DNA of 64,000 nucleotides from Gemmatimonadaceae bacterium (GCA_036496605.1 DASXKV010000020.1:1-64000); one strand, 5' to 3'; shown: positions 29,541 to 38,644, counted from the stretch's first letter. The notes: a model not told the origin generated them from the sequence alone. Translations and numbers: made by a program.

Positions 29541-30678
29541 CGCGTAAGGCTCCGGCCGTGATTCGAAAACGCTGAAGCTTCGGCAAGCCGCCCGGAACGT
29601 CGGTCTCGCGCGGCACGGCGAGAATCGTCTGGCCCAGCCCGCTCTCCGACAGCAGGTCGACAATGCGCTGCGTCCGCGGCGCGTCGAGCTCGGCGAAGGG
29701 ATCGTCGAGCAGAACCAGCGGAGCGCCGCCGCGTCGGTCGTGTAACGTCGCGGCTTCGAGCAGCCGTAGCGCGATCGCCGCCGTGCGCTGCTGACCCGCC
29801 GAGCCGAAGACGCGCAGCTCGCGTGACACGCCGTCCGCGCCCGCGATCGTGATGAGCAAATCATCACGGTGTGGACCGGAACGCGTGAGGCCAAAGCGCA
29901 GGTCGGCGGTGCGCTGCTGCTCGAAGAGTCGCGCCAGCGAGGCGCGGCGATCGGTGCCCTCGAGTGGGGGAGCCGCGCTCGCATAGCGGATGGCGAGGGC
30001 GTCGCCGCCAATCGTGCGCGCGAGATCGGCGAAGCGTGTCGCGACGCTCTCCACCCAGCCTTCGCGCTCGGCCCAGAGCACTGTGCCGTACTCGGCGAGT
30101 GGCTCCTCCCAGACCTCGACGCGCGCGTCGGTGCGGGCGGCCGGAAGACGCGCCATATCCCGCAACGCGGCGTTTCGCCTGACGAGCGCAGCCCGGTATC
30201 GCTGCAGCGCGCGCAGGTAGGCCCGCGAGCTCACGGCAAGCAGGATGTCGAGGAATCGCCGGCGGAGGGCGGGTGCGCCCGCGACGAGCTCCACGTCCGT
30301 GGGCGAAAACATCGCCACGGGCATCGCCCCGACCGCGTCACCCAGCCGCTCGCAGACGACGCCGTCGAGCCGAACGCGTTTTCGTTTGCCGACGCGCTCG
30401 AAGCCGACACCGATCTCACTCACGCGATCGCTCGCGACGTGAGCACCGAGATGAAATCCAGCGGTGCCGAAACGGACAAGATCCTGATCGCGAGCCCCTC
30501 GCACCGATCGGAGCAGCTGCAAGTAGTAGATCGCCTCCAGCAGGTTCGTCTTCCCCTGACCATTCTGCCCGACGATGAGCATCCCGTTCCCGGGAAGCGT
30601 CAAGTCGATACGTTCGAGATTGCGAAAGTCGCGGATCGAGAGTGTATCGATCCGCGCCGCGGTGGCCACGCTGCTCAC
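29533..30678 (-). CDS. recF: DNA replication and repair protein RecF
   Basis: A 381-residue SMC-like ATPase: Walker A GQNGQGKTN (about 36-44), ABC signature-like SAGQQRTAAIALRL (about 290) and Walker B PLVLLDDPFAELD (about 315-327). RecF loads RecA at gaps with RecO and RecR. The GTG start at 30678 overlaps the enoyl-CoA hydratase stop by GTGA, so translation is coupled; longer readings of the frame to 31104 run antisense through that gene and are not used. It is followed by dciA with an 8 bp overlap. Confidence 0.95.
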   Translation of the reverse strand: MSSVATAARIDTLSIRDFRNLERIDLTLPGNGMLIVGQNGQGKTNLLEAIYYLQLLRSVRGARDQDLVRFGTAGFHLGAHVASDRVSEIGVGFERVGKRKRVRLDGVVCERLGDAVGAMPVAMFSPTDVELVAGAPALRRRFLDILLAVSSRAYLRALQRYRAALVRRNAALRDMARLPAARTDARVEVWEEPLAEYGTVLWAEREGWVESVATRFADLARTIGGDALAIRYASAAPPLEGTDRRASLARLFEQQRTADLRFGLTRSGPHRDDLLITIAGADGVSRELRVFGSAGQQRTAAIALRLLEAATLHDRRGGAPLVLLDDPFAELDAPRTQRIVDLLSESGLGQTILAVPRETDVPGGLPKLQRFRITAGALRGE

Positions 30679-31454
30679 GCGCCGGCGAATCGGGGCGGTC
30701 GCTTTTCCAGAAATGCTCGCGTGCCTTCCGCCGTGTCGCGCGTCGAGATGAGCACGCCGAAGCACGTCGCCTCGAGCGCGAGCGCGTCGTCGAGTGGCAT
30801 CTCCAGACCGCGGTCGACCATCTCGATGCAGGCGGCGAGGCCGAGCGGCGCATTCATGAGCATTTGCTGAATCATCGCCGCCGCGATGGCGAGCAGCTGA
30901 TCGCCCGGCACCACACGATTCACGAGCCCGATGCGATGGGCTTCCTGCGCGTCGATCATCTCCCCCGTGAGGAGCAGCTGCAACGCGCGCCCGCGCCCGA
31001 CGAGTCGTGGCAACCGCTGCGTCCCGCCGTACCCCGGAATGAGGCCGAGCTTCGACTCCGGCTGCCCGAACTTCGCTGCTTCGGATGCAATGCGAATGTG
31101 ACACGCCATCGCCAGCTCGCAGCCGCCGCCGAGCGCAAATCCATTCACCGCGGCGACCGTTGGTTTAGAGCACGTCTCGAAGCGCCGGAAGATCTCCTGG
31201 CCGCGACGCGCCAGTCGCTGGCCCTCGAGCGCACTCTGGCCCGACAACTCGGAGATGTCCGCACCCGCAATGAACGCGCGACCAGCCCCGGTGAGAATCA
31301 CGCCCGCCACGTCATCGCGCGATTGCAACTCGTCGATGGCCACTCCGAGCTCGCCGATCGTTACTCCGTTCAACGCGTTCAGCTTGTCGGGGCGGTTGAC
31401 CGTCAGCGTCGCGATGCGATCCTGGACGGACAACGTCAAATGCTGGTAAGCCAT
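30675..31454 (-). CDS. Enoyl-CoA hydratase/isomerase (crotonase family)
   Basis: A 259-residue crotonase: the oxyanion-hole region is GAGRAFIAGADISEL (about 57-71) and the catalytic glutamates lie in ALGGGCELAMAC and PESKLGLIPGYGG (about 107-140). It hydrates trans-2-enoyl-CoA in fatty-acid beta-oxidation or a related acyl-CoA path. It is the first gene of the unit that continues into recF (GTGA overlap), an unexpected partner for a replication-repair block; the upstream side is divergent from topoisomerase IB. Confidence 0.93.
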   Translation of the reverse strand: MAYQHLTLSVQDRIATLTVNRPDKLNALNGVTIGELGVAIDELQSRDDVAGVILTGAGRAFIAGADISELSGQSALEGQRLARRGQEIFRRFETCSKPTVAAVNGFALGGGCELAMACHIRIASEAAKFGQPESKLGLIPGYGGTQRLPRLVGRGRALQLLLTGEMIDAQEAHRIGLVNRVVPGDQLLAIAAAMIQQMLMNAPLGLAACIEMVDRGLEMPLDDALALEATCFGVLISTRDTAEGTRAFLEKRPPRFAGA

Positions 31455-31565
31455 GGTGTGCCAGCGGGGAGGGAAAGGCGAAGACGAGACTCGAGAAAGG
31501 CGGGAACGACGGTCGCGAGGAATCTAATTGACTCGGGTCTCCTTCTTGCCCTCCCCTACTGTCGT

Positions 31566-32609
31566 ATGGCGACCAAGTGGTTACTCCGCCAAGGCACGAA
31601 GCGATCGGGTTTTCGCTACGTCGACGAAGCGGGCCGCGCCGTCCGGGACAAGCGCACGCTTCATCGCATCGACACACTGCGGATTCCGCCGGCGTGGCGC
31701 GACGTGCGCATTGCCGCGAGTGCGCAGAGTCGCATCCAGGCATGGGGCTACGACGCGCGCAACCGAAGGCAATATCGCTACCACGAGCGCGCCGTCGAGC
31801 GCAGAGAGCTGCGGAAGTATTACCGAGTGCGTGAGCTTGCCAAGTCGTTGCCGCAAATGCGGGCCGTGCTCCGCCGCGATGCCGCGCAGCGCCGACTCTC
31901 CCGCGAGACGGTCGCAGCGACGGTGCTGCGGCTCATCAGTGAAAGCTTTTGCCGCGTTGGCGGCGAGCGGTATGCCCGCGAAAATGGCACGTTCGGCATA
32001 ACGACGCTGCGCAAGAAGCATGTATCGATCGATGGCGATTGCGTCGTTCTCTCATACCTCGGCAAGAGCAACAAGAAGCAACGCCAGGTGATCGTGAGCC
32101 GCGAGCTCTCCAAGCTGGTCGCACGGCAGCTCGCCGCGCCGGGCTCGCGCCTCTTCCGCTATCGCAGCGTCGACGGCGGCTGGTGCGACGTCACGGCGCG
32201 CGATGTGAACAACTACCTGCACGATCGACTCGGCCGACAGTTCAGTGCGAAAGACTTTCGCACGTGGGGCGGGACGCTCCGCGCGGCGACCGTGCTCGCC
32301 GAACTGGGCGCACCACACAGCGAGCGCGAAGCCAAACGCAACGTCGCGCTCGCGATGCGACTCGTGTCGTCGGAGCTCGGCAACACACCGACGATTTGCC
32401 GGAAGTCGTACGTGCATCCCATCGTGATCGCGCGTTACGTCGACGAGGGTGACGCGATCGCATTTCCACCAGCGCGCCGTGCCGCCGCAAATCGAGGCCA
32501 GGCACATTCACCCGAAGAGCGAGCCCTCATCGGTTTCCTCGATCGCCATTTCCCCGAGCGCCGTCGACGTCCGCGGCACGAGGAGGAGGACGAGCGAGAC
32601 GCTGCCTGA
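31566..32609 (+). CDS. Type IB DNA topoisomerase
   Basis: A 347-residue eukaryote/poxvirus-like topoisomerase IB. The N-terminal beta domain (FRYVDEAGRAVRDKRTLHRI) contacts DNA and the C-terminal catalytic domain has the tyrosine in CRKSYVHP (Tyr282), with the supporting arginine and lysine in the FRTWGGTL and HHDRLG-like region. It relaxes supercoils of both signs without ATP. The ATG at 31566 is used; a large in-frame extension upstream lies antisense to the crotonase gene. Ends in a Lys/Arg/Glu tail. Common in soil bacteria by transfer. Confidence 0.92.
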   Translation: MATKWLLRQGTKRSGFRYVDEAGRAVRDKRTLHRIDTLRIPPAWRDVRIAASAQSRIQAWGYDARNRRQYRYHERAVERRELRKYYRVRELAKSLPQMRAVLRRDAAQRRLSRETVAATVLRLISESFCRVGGERYARENGTFGITTLRKKHVSIDGDCVVLSYLGKSNKKQRQVIVSRELSKLVARQLAAPGSRLFRYRSVDGGWCDVTARDVNNYLHDRLGRQFSAKDFRTWGGTLRAATVLAELGAPHSEREAKRNVALAMRLVSSELGNTPTICRKSYVHPIVIARYVDEGDAIAFPPARRAAANRGQAHSPEERALIGFLDRHFPERRRRPRHEEEDERDAA

Positions 32610-32667
32610 TGCACGCACTCCGGCGGAACTTCGCTTCTCCCGATGACACGATGACTAACTTTCCCCG

Positions 32668-33693
32668 GTGCAAATCATTGAAGCCGTGCGCTGGTCCGAT
32701 GATGGGCTCGGCGTGCGCATCATCGATCAGCGTCTACTTCCCGGCCAGCTCGTCGAGCGCGACCTTCGGACCCTGGACGACGTAACGGACGCCATCCGCA
32801 CGTTAGCCGTGCGTGGCGCGCCCGCGATCGGCATCGCCGGCGCCATGGGACTCGTCGTCGCGCTGGCGCCTAACGCGAGAGGTACACGCGAGGCGCTGCT
32901 CACGCGTGCAGGCCAGGCGTCGTCCGCGATTCGAGCGACGCGGCCGACGGCGGTGAATCTTCCGTGGGCACTCGATCGCATGCTGCGGTGCGCCGAGCGA
33001 GTGAGCGGCGATGGCATGGCGATCATCGCCGCGTTACATGACGAAGCGTCGTCGATTCTCGAGGACGATCGCCGCATGTGTCGGCGGATCGGCGAGCACG
33101 GCGCACCGTTGTTGAGAGACGGCGCTCGCGTTCTCACACACTGCAACGCCGGCGCGCTCGCGACCGGCGGCATTGGCACCGCCCTCGCCGCCATCTACGT
33201 CGCCGTCGAGAATGGTCGTTCGGTGGAAGTCTTCGTCGACGAATCACGGCCGTTACTCCAGGGCAGCCGGCTCACCGCGTGGGAGCTACAGCGCGCCGGC
33301 ATTCAGGTCACCGTGCTGGCGGACGGTATGGCGGCGTCCCTCCTGCGCGAGCGGGGAATCGATCTCTGTCTCGTCGGCGCTGATCGGATCGCCGCGAACG
33401 GCGATGTTGCCAACAAGATCGGGACATACAACCTTGCGATCGCCTCGCGGTACCACGATGTGCCATTCATTGTCGCCGCGCCGACCTCGACGCTCGATCC
33501 GGCAACCGAACGCGGCAGCGACATCGTCATCGAGCAGCGAAACGCGGACGAAATAACACACCTCGGCACCACCATGACGACGCCGGCCGGTGTCTGCATC
33601 TATAATCCAGCATTCGATGTCACGCCCGCGGATCTGGTGACGGCGATCGTCACCGACCGCGGCGTTCACCGCCCGCCGTATCGACTTGGATGA
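32668..33693 (+). CDS. mtnA: S-methyl-5-thioribose-1-phosphate isomerase
   Basis: A 341-residue eIF2B-like enzyme: RGAPAIGIAGAMG (about 49-61), the catalytic Cys in THCNAGALAT (about 158-167) and the catalytic Asp in GADRIAANGDVANKIGTY (about 236-253). It turns methylthioribose-1-phosphate into methylthioribulose-1-phosphate in methionine salvage. Starts with GTG; the UDG gene begins with an ATGA overlap at its stop (33690-33693). No other salvage gene is in the window. Confidence 0.95.
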   Translation: MQIIEAVRWSDDGLGVRIIDQRLLPGQLVERDLRTLDDVTDAIRTLAVRGAPAIGIAGAMGLVVALAPNARGTREALLTRAGQASSAIRATRPTAVNLPWALDRMLRCAERVSGDGMAIIAALHDEASSILEDDRRMCRRIGEHGAPLLRDGARVLTHCNAGALATGGIGTALAAIYVAVENGRSVEVFVDESRPLLQGSRLTAWELQRAGIQVTVLADGMAASLLRERGIDLCLVGADRIAANGDVANKIGTYNLAIASRYHDVPFIVAAPTSTLDPATERGSDIVIEQRNADEITHLGTTMTTPAGVCIYNPAFDVTPADLVTAIVTDRGVHRPPYRLG

Positions 33694-34340
33694 CCGTTAG
33701 GCAGAGCAAGCTCGCGCAGGACCTCGAGAGACACTGCCGCGCCCTTTCGGCATGCCGGCGATGCGAGCTCCGCGATGTTCAGCCGATCGTGTCGCTCGCG
33801 CGACGCCCGCGCGTGATGCTCGTCGGTCAGGCACCCGGCCGGGTCGAGAGCGGCGGTGGACACGCGTTCGCCGGACGAGCAGGCAAGACGCTCTTCAGAT
33901 GGTTCGAGCGAATCGGACTGGACGAGGCGACCGCGCGCGATCGCATCTACATCGCCGCCGTCACTCGCTGCTACCCCGGACCGAGTCCGAGCGGCCGTGG
34001 TGATCGCGTGCCGTCGCTCGATGAGCGTGCGAACTGCGCAGGCTGGCTCGACGCGGAACTACAGCTCCTTCGGCCGCGGCTCTTGATTCCGGTTGGCCGG
34101 CTGGCGATCGAACGCTTTCTGCCCCGGCTTCCGCTCGAGGACTTGATCGGCCGCGAGCACATGGTCGATCATGTCGCTGGGCAGTGCGTCGCGATACCGC
34201 TGCCGCATCCCTCTGGCGCGAGCAGCTGGATCCATCAGGGCGATCATGGCTTGCTGCTGGCTGGTTCGCTCCAGTTGATCGGCGCGCGCCTCGGCCAACT
34301 CGGTGTCGTTCGAAGAGCTAGCGCGCAGAACGTCGCCTGA
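33690..34340 (+). CDS. Uracil-DNA glycosylase, iron-sulfur family
   Basis: A 216-residue UDG of the family 4/5 type: four cysteines for a 4Fe-4S cluster (CRRCEL, TRCYPG, NCAGWL), motif 1 GQAPGRVE (about 47-54) and motif 2 HPSGAS near 171. It removes uracil or related damaged bases from DNA. GQAPG with HPSG points to the UDGb side of the family, known for broader substrate range; the assignment between 4 and 5 is not certain. It overlaps mtnA by ATGA and contains a GTT-AGG motif copy at its first codons. Confidence 0.88.
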   Translation: MTVRQSKLAQDLERHCRALSACRRCELRDVQPIVSLARRPRVMLVGQAPGRVESGGGHAFAGRAGKTLFRWFERIGLDEATARDRIYIAAVTRCYPGPSPSGRGDRVPSLDERANCAGWLDAELQLLRPRLLIPVGRLAIERFLPRLPLEDLIGREHMVDHVAGQCVAIPLPHPSGASSWIHQGDHGLLLAGSLQLIGARLGQLGVVRRASAQNVA

Positions 34341-34341
34341 A

Positions 34342-34659
34342 ATGCTTCGACTCCTTCTCGTCTTACAACTCCACGGTCCCGGTGACCATCCGGGTGGCGA
34401 CAGCTGGTTTGGCGTGGACAAGGTGAAGCACTTCTTCATGGGCGCCTTCGTGCAGAGCGTAGGCTACAGTGCGGTTCGTGCCACTGGCGCAAGCCATAGT
34501 GCGTCATTGGTTGCCGCGACGGGGATCACTGCAGCAGTGAGCGTGGGGAAAGAAGTATGGGATGCGCACAGCGGAGGAACGCCGAGCGTGCGGGATCTCA
34601 CATGGGACGCGGCGGGGGCGGCAGCGGCGACGCTTCTGCTCCAGCAGTCGGTCCGATGA
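34342..34659 (+). CDS. DUF2279/YfiM-like protein
   Basis: About 105 residues starting one base after the UDG stop. The block WFGVDKVKHFFMGAF, the G-K-E-V-W-D segment (SVGKEVWDA) and the closing DLTWDAAGAAAATLLL match the YfiM/DUF2279 family of small membrane-associated proteins. His in DKVKHF and Asp in DLTWDAAG are conserved. Function of the family is unknown. A longer start at 34303 would overlap the UDG gene and is not preferred. Confidence 0.68.
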   Translation: MLRLLLVLQLHGPGDHPGGDSWFGVDKVKHFFMGAFVQSVGYSAVRATGASHSASLVAATGITAAVSVGKEVWDAHSGGTPSVRDLTWDAAGAAAATLLLQQSVR

Positions 34660-34753
34660 GGACCGGGCGACGAGTGCTTGCCTTATATTGCGCCAGGTTG
34701 AACTATCGACGGGCTCGGCGATTTACCGGTGGACCCTCCAACCGTTCCGACGC

Positions 34754-34987
34754 ATGGCCAAACCGCCAAGTCCGGTGCCCACTCATGAGCAGCCGTCGAG
34801 TGAATCGTTGCACGATCGCCGGTCCAACCCGGAGCTCCGACGACTGATCGAGGAAATGCTGGAGCGAGTTCGGCAAATGAATCGCAACATCGGCGTCTGG
34901 AGTCCCGAGGAGCGTGCGCGTGCGGAGGCCGACCTGGACTCGGTGATGGCACGCGTGCGGCGGCTCGCGGGTGAGCGCCGCGGGTGA
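34754..34987 (+). CDS. Small helical hypothetical protein
   Basis: A 77-residue charged helical protein: a disordered Pro/Ser-rich start, then LRRLIEEMLERVRQMNRNIG and an ERARAEADLDSVMARVRRL helix, a likely two-helix coiled coil. The start at 34754 follows a transition from non-coding composition. No family recognised. It precedes the ccm operon by 34 bp and could be its leader gene. Confidence 0.5.
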   Translation: MAKPPSPVPTHEQPSSESLHDRRSNPELRRLIEEMLERVRQMNRNIGVWSPEERARAEADLDSVMARVRRLAGERRG

Positions 34988-35021
34988 TGCATCGTTTGGA
35001 ATTGCCTAACGGATTACGGAC

Positions 35022-35477
35022 ATGAAAGCGCGAACGAAGTTTTTGCTCGGTGGCCTGCTGGTCCTTGGCCCGGTCGGCTACCTGATGGCGAGCTCGATCA
35101 AGCAGACCGGCGTCTATTACATGACGCCGACCGAGCTTTCGGCAAAGCTCGCGGCCGATTCGACCTTCCGCGACGTTGGCGTGAAGGTGGGGGCGCGTGT
35201 CGTGCCGGGCTCGATTCAGCGCGATCCAGGCGGACGTGAGTACGCTTTCCGCGTGACCGATGGCGCGCGAACGTTGCCAGTCGTGTATCGCGGGATCGCG
35301 CCCGACACGTTCACCGATAGCGTCGACGTCGTCGTCGAGGGACGTATGGGGCGTGACGGCACCTTCCGCGCGACGACCTTGCTCGCAAAGTGCGCGTCTC
35401 GCTATGAGAACGCTCCGGAGAAATACCGCGACACGCCCGGCTACAAGAGCGCGGCCGGCGGAGGATCACGCGCGTGA
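35022..35477 (+). CDS. ccmE: Cytochrome c maturation protein CcmE, cysteine variant
   Basis: A 151-residue periplasmic heme chaperone anchored by an N-terminal helix (FLLGGLLVLGPVGYLMAS). The OB-fold is recognisable (TPTELSAKL, VPGSIQRDPGGREYAFRV, VVVEGRMGRDGTFRATTLLAK). The heme-binding residue, normally His in LAKHxxxY, is Cys here: LAKCASRYE (about 122-130), so the motif is CxxxY. Such variants are known from Desulfovibrio and some archaea. It overlaps ccmF by GTGA (35474-35477). Confidence 0.93.
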   Translation: MKARTKFLLGGLLVLGPVGYLMASSIKQTGVYYMTPTELSAKLAADSTFRDVGVKVGARVVPGSIQRDPGGREYAFRVTDGARTLPVVYRGIAPDTFTDSVDVVVEGRMGRDGTFRATTLLAKCASRYENAPEKYRDTPGYKSAAGGGSRA

Positions 35478-37510
35478 TTCTCATTGGGGAGTTGGCATTG
35501 TGGGTTGGGCTCCTGATGGCGGCCTGGGCGACGACGGTCTCCTTCGCCGGCGGCGCCCTTCAGCGCGACGATCTGATCGCAAGCGGGAGACGCGCGATCT
35601 ACGCGACCTTCGCCATGGTGCTCGCCGCATCGATCGGTCTGTGGACGGCGCTGCTCTCGCGGGATTTCTCGCTCGAGTACGTGGCCGGTCACATCAGCGC
35701 CAACATGCCGAACGTCTACGTCTTCACGGCGTTCTGGAGCGGTCAGGCCGGCTCGATGCTTTTCTGGGCTCTGATCCTGTCCCTCTATTCGGCGATCGCC
35801 GTCTACGCGAATCGTGACCGCAATCGAGCGCTCATTCCGTATGCAGCCGGCACGTTAGGCGCGATTCTCGTTTTCTTCCTCGCGACGACGTGCTTCAAGG
35901 CGAATCCATTCGCGCGCCTCGACTGGACGCCGATGGATGGCCGGGGAATGAATCCGCAGCTCCAGAATCCGGGGATGGCGATCCACCCACCCAACCTCTA
36001 CCTCGGCTACGTTGCGACGGCGATACCGTTCGCGTTCGCCATCGCGGCGCTGATCACGCGCCGACTCGACGCCGAATGGCTCGCGGTCGTTAGGCGATGG
36101 TCGCTGCTTTCCTGGTTCTTCCTCACCTGTGGCATTGTGCTCGGCATGTGGTGGGCATACGTCGAACTGGGATGGGGCGGCTATTGGGCATGGGATCCGG
36201 TCGAGAATGCATCGTTCCTGCCGTGGCTTACCGGCACCGCGTTCCTGCATTCGATCATGATTCAGGAAAAGCGGGGGATGCTGCGCAAGTGGAATGTCGT
36301 GCTCGTCGTCGTAACCTTCCTGCTCTCGATCTTCGGTACGTTCATAACGCGCAGCGGAGTGGTCGAGAGCGTACACTCGTTTGCGCAGTCGCCAGTGGGA
36401 TCGTGGTTCGGCGCGTTCTTCTTCCTTGCGACAGGCACGACGATCTATCTCGTTGCAACGCGTCTCAAGAGCCTCGAGGCGAAGGCGGAGCTCGAGAGCA
36501 TGGTGAGCCGTGAGGCGGCATTCCTGTACAACAATCTTGTCCTCGTCGGGATCGCGTTCGCCGTGCTGTGGGGGACGCTGTTCCCGATCCTGTCCGAATG
36601 GGTGCGGGGACAGAAGATCACCGTGGGACCGCCCTTCTTTAACGCGGTGAATCGCCCGCTCGGGTTGTTGCTGCTCGCGCTCACGGGGATCGGGCCACTC
36701 ATTGCCTGGCGCAAAGCATCGACGGCGAATCTCAAGCGGCAATTTCTGGTGCCGGCGCTCAGTGCTGTCGTGTTCGGCGGCCTGCTCGCGGCGTTAGGCA
36801 TGGGGCGCGGGTACGCGATCGTGACCTATACCCTCGCGGCCTTCGTCTCCGCAACGATCATCCAGGAGTTCTACAAGGGGGTTTCGGCGCGACGGTCCAT
36901 TCACGGCGAGAGCATTCCCGTTGGATTCGTCAGGCTCGTCGCGCGGAATCGCCGGCGCTACGGCGGTTACATCGTTCATGCCGGAATCGTGATGCTCTTC
37001 GCCGCGTTCGCGGGGCTCGCGTTCAAGAGCGAGTACGATATCACGCTGCGGACGGGACAGGAGTTTGAGACGAATGATCCCTACGGCCATCACTGGCGCT
37101 TCGTCAGCCAGGGCGCTTCGACTGACAAGCGTGAGAATCGCATGGTCACGTCTGTCGCCCTCGAGACGTTCCGTGATGGGCAACCGACGGGGTTCATCAA
37201 GTCGGAGAAGCGCCAGTATTTCGACAGCGCCGAGCGGCCGACGTTCGACCCGTCGACCGAAGTCGGCATCCGGACGACGGCGAAATTGGACACGTACGTC
37301 GTGCTTGCGGGCGTTCGCGGAGACGTCGCCGAGCTGCGCGTGACCTTCAACCCGCTCGTCGTGTGGGTGTGGCTCGGTGGCGCGCTCATGGCGATCGGCG
37401 GCTTGATTGTCATGTGGCCCCAGGCCGAACGGCGCCGTGTTCGTCAGGCAGGCTACGTGTCCGTGCTCGCGCCGGCCCACGCCGAGCCCGTTGCCGCGGC
37501 CATGGTTTGA
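35474..37510 (+). CDS. ccmF: Cytochrome c heme lyase subunit CcmF
   Basis: A 678-residue multi-spanning membrane protein with the WWD motif (GYWAWDPVENASFLPW, about 236-251), conserved periplasmic His pairs and about fourteen hydrophobic segments. It receives heme from CcmE and attaches it to apocytochrome CxxCH sites. Length is normal. Translationally coupled to ccmE by a GTGA overlap; ccmH follows 15 bp later. Two CGTTAGG motifs (35857, 36795) are read as Leu-Gly and one (36088) as Val-Arg. Confidence 0.95.
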   Translation: MILIGELALWVGLLMAAWATTVSFAGGALQRDDLIASGRRAIYATFAMVLAASIGLWTALLSRDFSLEYVAGHISANMPNVYVFTAFWSGQAGSMLFWALILSLYSAIAVYANRDRNRALIPYAAGTLGAILVFFLATTCFKANPFARLDWTPMDGRGMNPQLQNPGMAIHPPNLYLGYVATAIPFAFAIAALITRRLDAEWLAVVRRWSLLSWFFLTCGIVLGMWWAYVELGWGGYWAWDPVENASFLPWLTGTAFLHSIMIQEKRGMLRKWNVVLVVVTFLLSIFGTFITRSGVVESVHSFAQSPVGSWFGAFFFLATGTTIYLVATRLKSLEAKAELESMVSREAAFLYNNLVLVGIAFAVLWGTLFPILSEWVRGQKITVGPPFFNAVNRPLGLLLLALTGIGPLIAWRKASTANLKRQFLVPALSAVVFGGLLAALGMGRGYAIVTYTLAAFVSATIIQEFYKGVSARRSIHGESIPVGFVRLVARNRRRYGGYIVHAGIVMLFAAFAGLAFKSEYDITLRTGQEFETNDPYGHHWRFVSQGASTDKRENRMVTSVALETFRDGQPTGFIKSEKRQYFDSAERPTFDPSTEVGIRTTAKLDTYVVLAGVRGDVAELRVTFNPLVVWVWLGGALMAIGGLIVMWPQAERRRVRQAGYVSVLAPAHAEPVAAAMV

Positions 37511-37525
37511 GTTGAGTAATTGCTG

Positions 37526-38128
37526 ATGCAACGGCGGGACTTTCTCACGCGTGCCATCGCGGGGGCAGCCGGAGTGGCCCTTGCCCCCTCGCTCGGTGCG
37601 CAGGCGCCGCAAGCCGGGAGCCGACTCGATTCGGCCAACCTGTTCGCGATGGATCAATCCGCGTCGCGGCCAGTCCGTCTGCCGCCGAAGCCAGGGGCGC
37701 GCATCGTCGTCAGCGCCGCGGAGCGGGACGACCTCGAGCACCGCATCCGCTGCCAGTGCGGGTGCACGCTCGACGTCTACACGTGTCGTACGACTGATTT
37801 CACCTGCCAGGTGTCTCCAGGGATGCACCGCGACGTCATGGCGCTCGTCTCCGGCGGCTACAGTGCGCAGGAGATCATCGAGGCGTTCGTGGGCACCTAT
37901 GGTGAGCGAGTGCTCATGGCGCCGCCGGCAGCAGGATTCAATCTCTTCGGCTGGCTCGCGCCATTTGTCGCGCTCGCGGGCGGGGCGGCGTTCGTCCTCG
38001 TCGTGTTGCGCAACTGGAAGAAGACGACGCCCGCGGTCGTGTCCGCGCCGAAGCGATCCGCGCGTCCCGAAGGCGCAACCGATGACGAGATCGCACGGCT
38101 CGAACAAGCAGTGCGCGACGATCGATGA
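37526..38128 (+). CDS. ccmH: CcmH-type apocytochrome thiol reductant with Tat-like signal
   Basis: About 200 residues. It begins with a twin-arginine-type signal (QRRDFLTRAIAGAAGVAL). The mature domain has the CcmH three-helix pattern but the usual LRCxxCQ is changed to IRCQCGCTLDVYTC with further cysteines (five in about 30 residues). A C-terminal helix (FGWLAPFVALAGGAAFVLVV) anchors it. CcmH reduces apocytochrome thiols or holds them for CcmF. The altered, cysteine-rich site is unusual. ATG at 37526; a TTG two codons earlier is less likely. Confidence 0.85.
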   Translation: MQRRDFLTRAIAGAAGVALAPSLGAQAPQAGSRLDSANLFAMDQSASRPVRLPPKPGARIVVSAAERDDLEHRIRCQCGCTLDVYTCRTTDFTCQVSPGMHRDVMALVSGGYSAQEIIEAFVGTYGERVLMAPPAAGFNLFGWLAPFVALAGGAAFVLVVLRNWKKTTPAVVSAPKRSARPEGATDDEIARLEQAVRDDR

Positions 38129-38625
38129 GCGCAGCGATCGCTGCGCTCGTCGTGGGCACGCTGCTCGCCATTGGCGCGCTCGGCTTCGTCTTATACCCGC
38201 TCTTCTTCGAGCCGGCACGGTCGCGCCCGGTAGCCGCGACGAAGCGTCCGCGTGCCTTGTCCGACGACATCGCGGTCGCCGCGCTCCGGGAGATCGAGTT
38301 CGATCGTGCGACTGGCAAGCTCTCCGAGGCAGACTACGCGCAGCTCAAAGAGCAGTACACTCGTCAGGCACTCGCGAGCATGCGAGCGTCGGTTCCACAC
38401 TCCGAGACCGACGCCGCCAACGACGACGATGTCGAGACGGCGATCCGGGCCTATCGAGCGGCGCGTCCGACGTGTGCGGTGCACGGACCACGGCCGGAGC
38501 CGAACGCGATCTTCTGCTCCGAGTGCGGTCGCTATCTGGCGGGGCGCTGCGAGCAGTGCGGACGGCACGTCGAGGAGCCAGGCGCGCGTTATTGCGCGGC
38601 GTGCGGCCATCGACTCGCGGCATGA
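38125..38625 (+). CDS. CcmI-like membrane protein fused to zinc ribbons
   Basis: A 166-residue protein: an N-terminal helix (ALVVGTLLAIGALGFVLYPL) followed by the CcmI-type segment (ALREIEFDRATGKLSEADY, about 49-67) and then two CxxC zinc-ribbon pairs (CSECGRYLAG, CEQCGRHV, CAACGH). CcmI proteins present apocytochrome c to the lyase; the C-terminal zinc part is not usual for CcmI. It starts with an ATGA overlap with ccmH and ends the ccm operon at a strong terminator. Confidence 0.8.
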   Translation: MSAAIAALVVGTLLAIGALGFVLYPLFFEPARSRPVAATKRPRALSDDIAVAALREIEFDRATGKLSEADYAQLKEQYTRQALASMRASVPHSETDAANDDDVETAIRAYRAARPTCAVHGPRPEPNAIFCSECGRYLAGRCEQCGRHVEEPGARYCAACGHRLAA

Positions 38626-38644
38626 GCAGACACTCAAGATACCA

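Noticed and set aside
30642-31565. N-terminal extension of topoisomerase IB
   Set aside because: It runs antisense through the crotonase and recF genes; the ATG at 31566 gives a normal-length enzyme.
36794-38218. 474-codon minus-strand frame
   Set aside because: Antisense to ccmF and ccmH, which are clearly the real genes.
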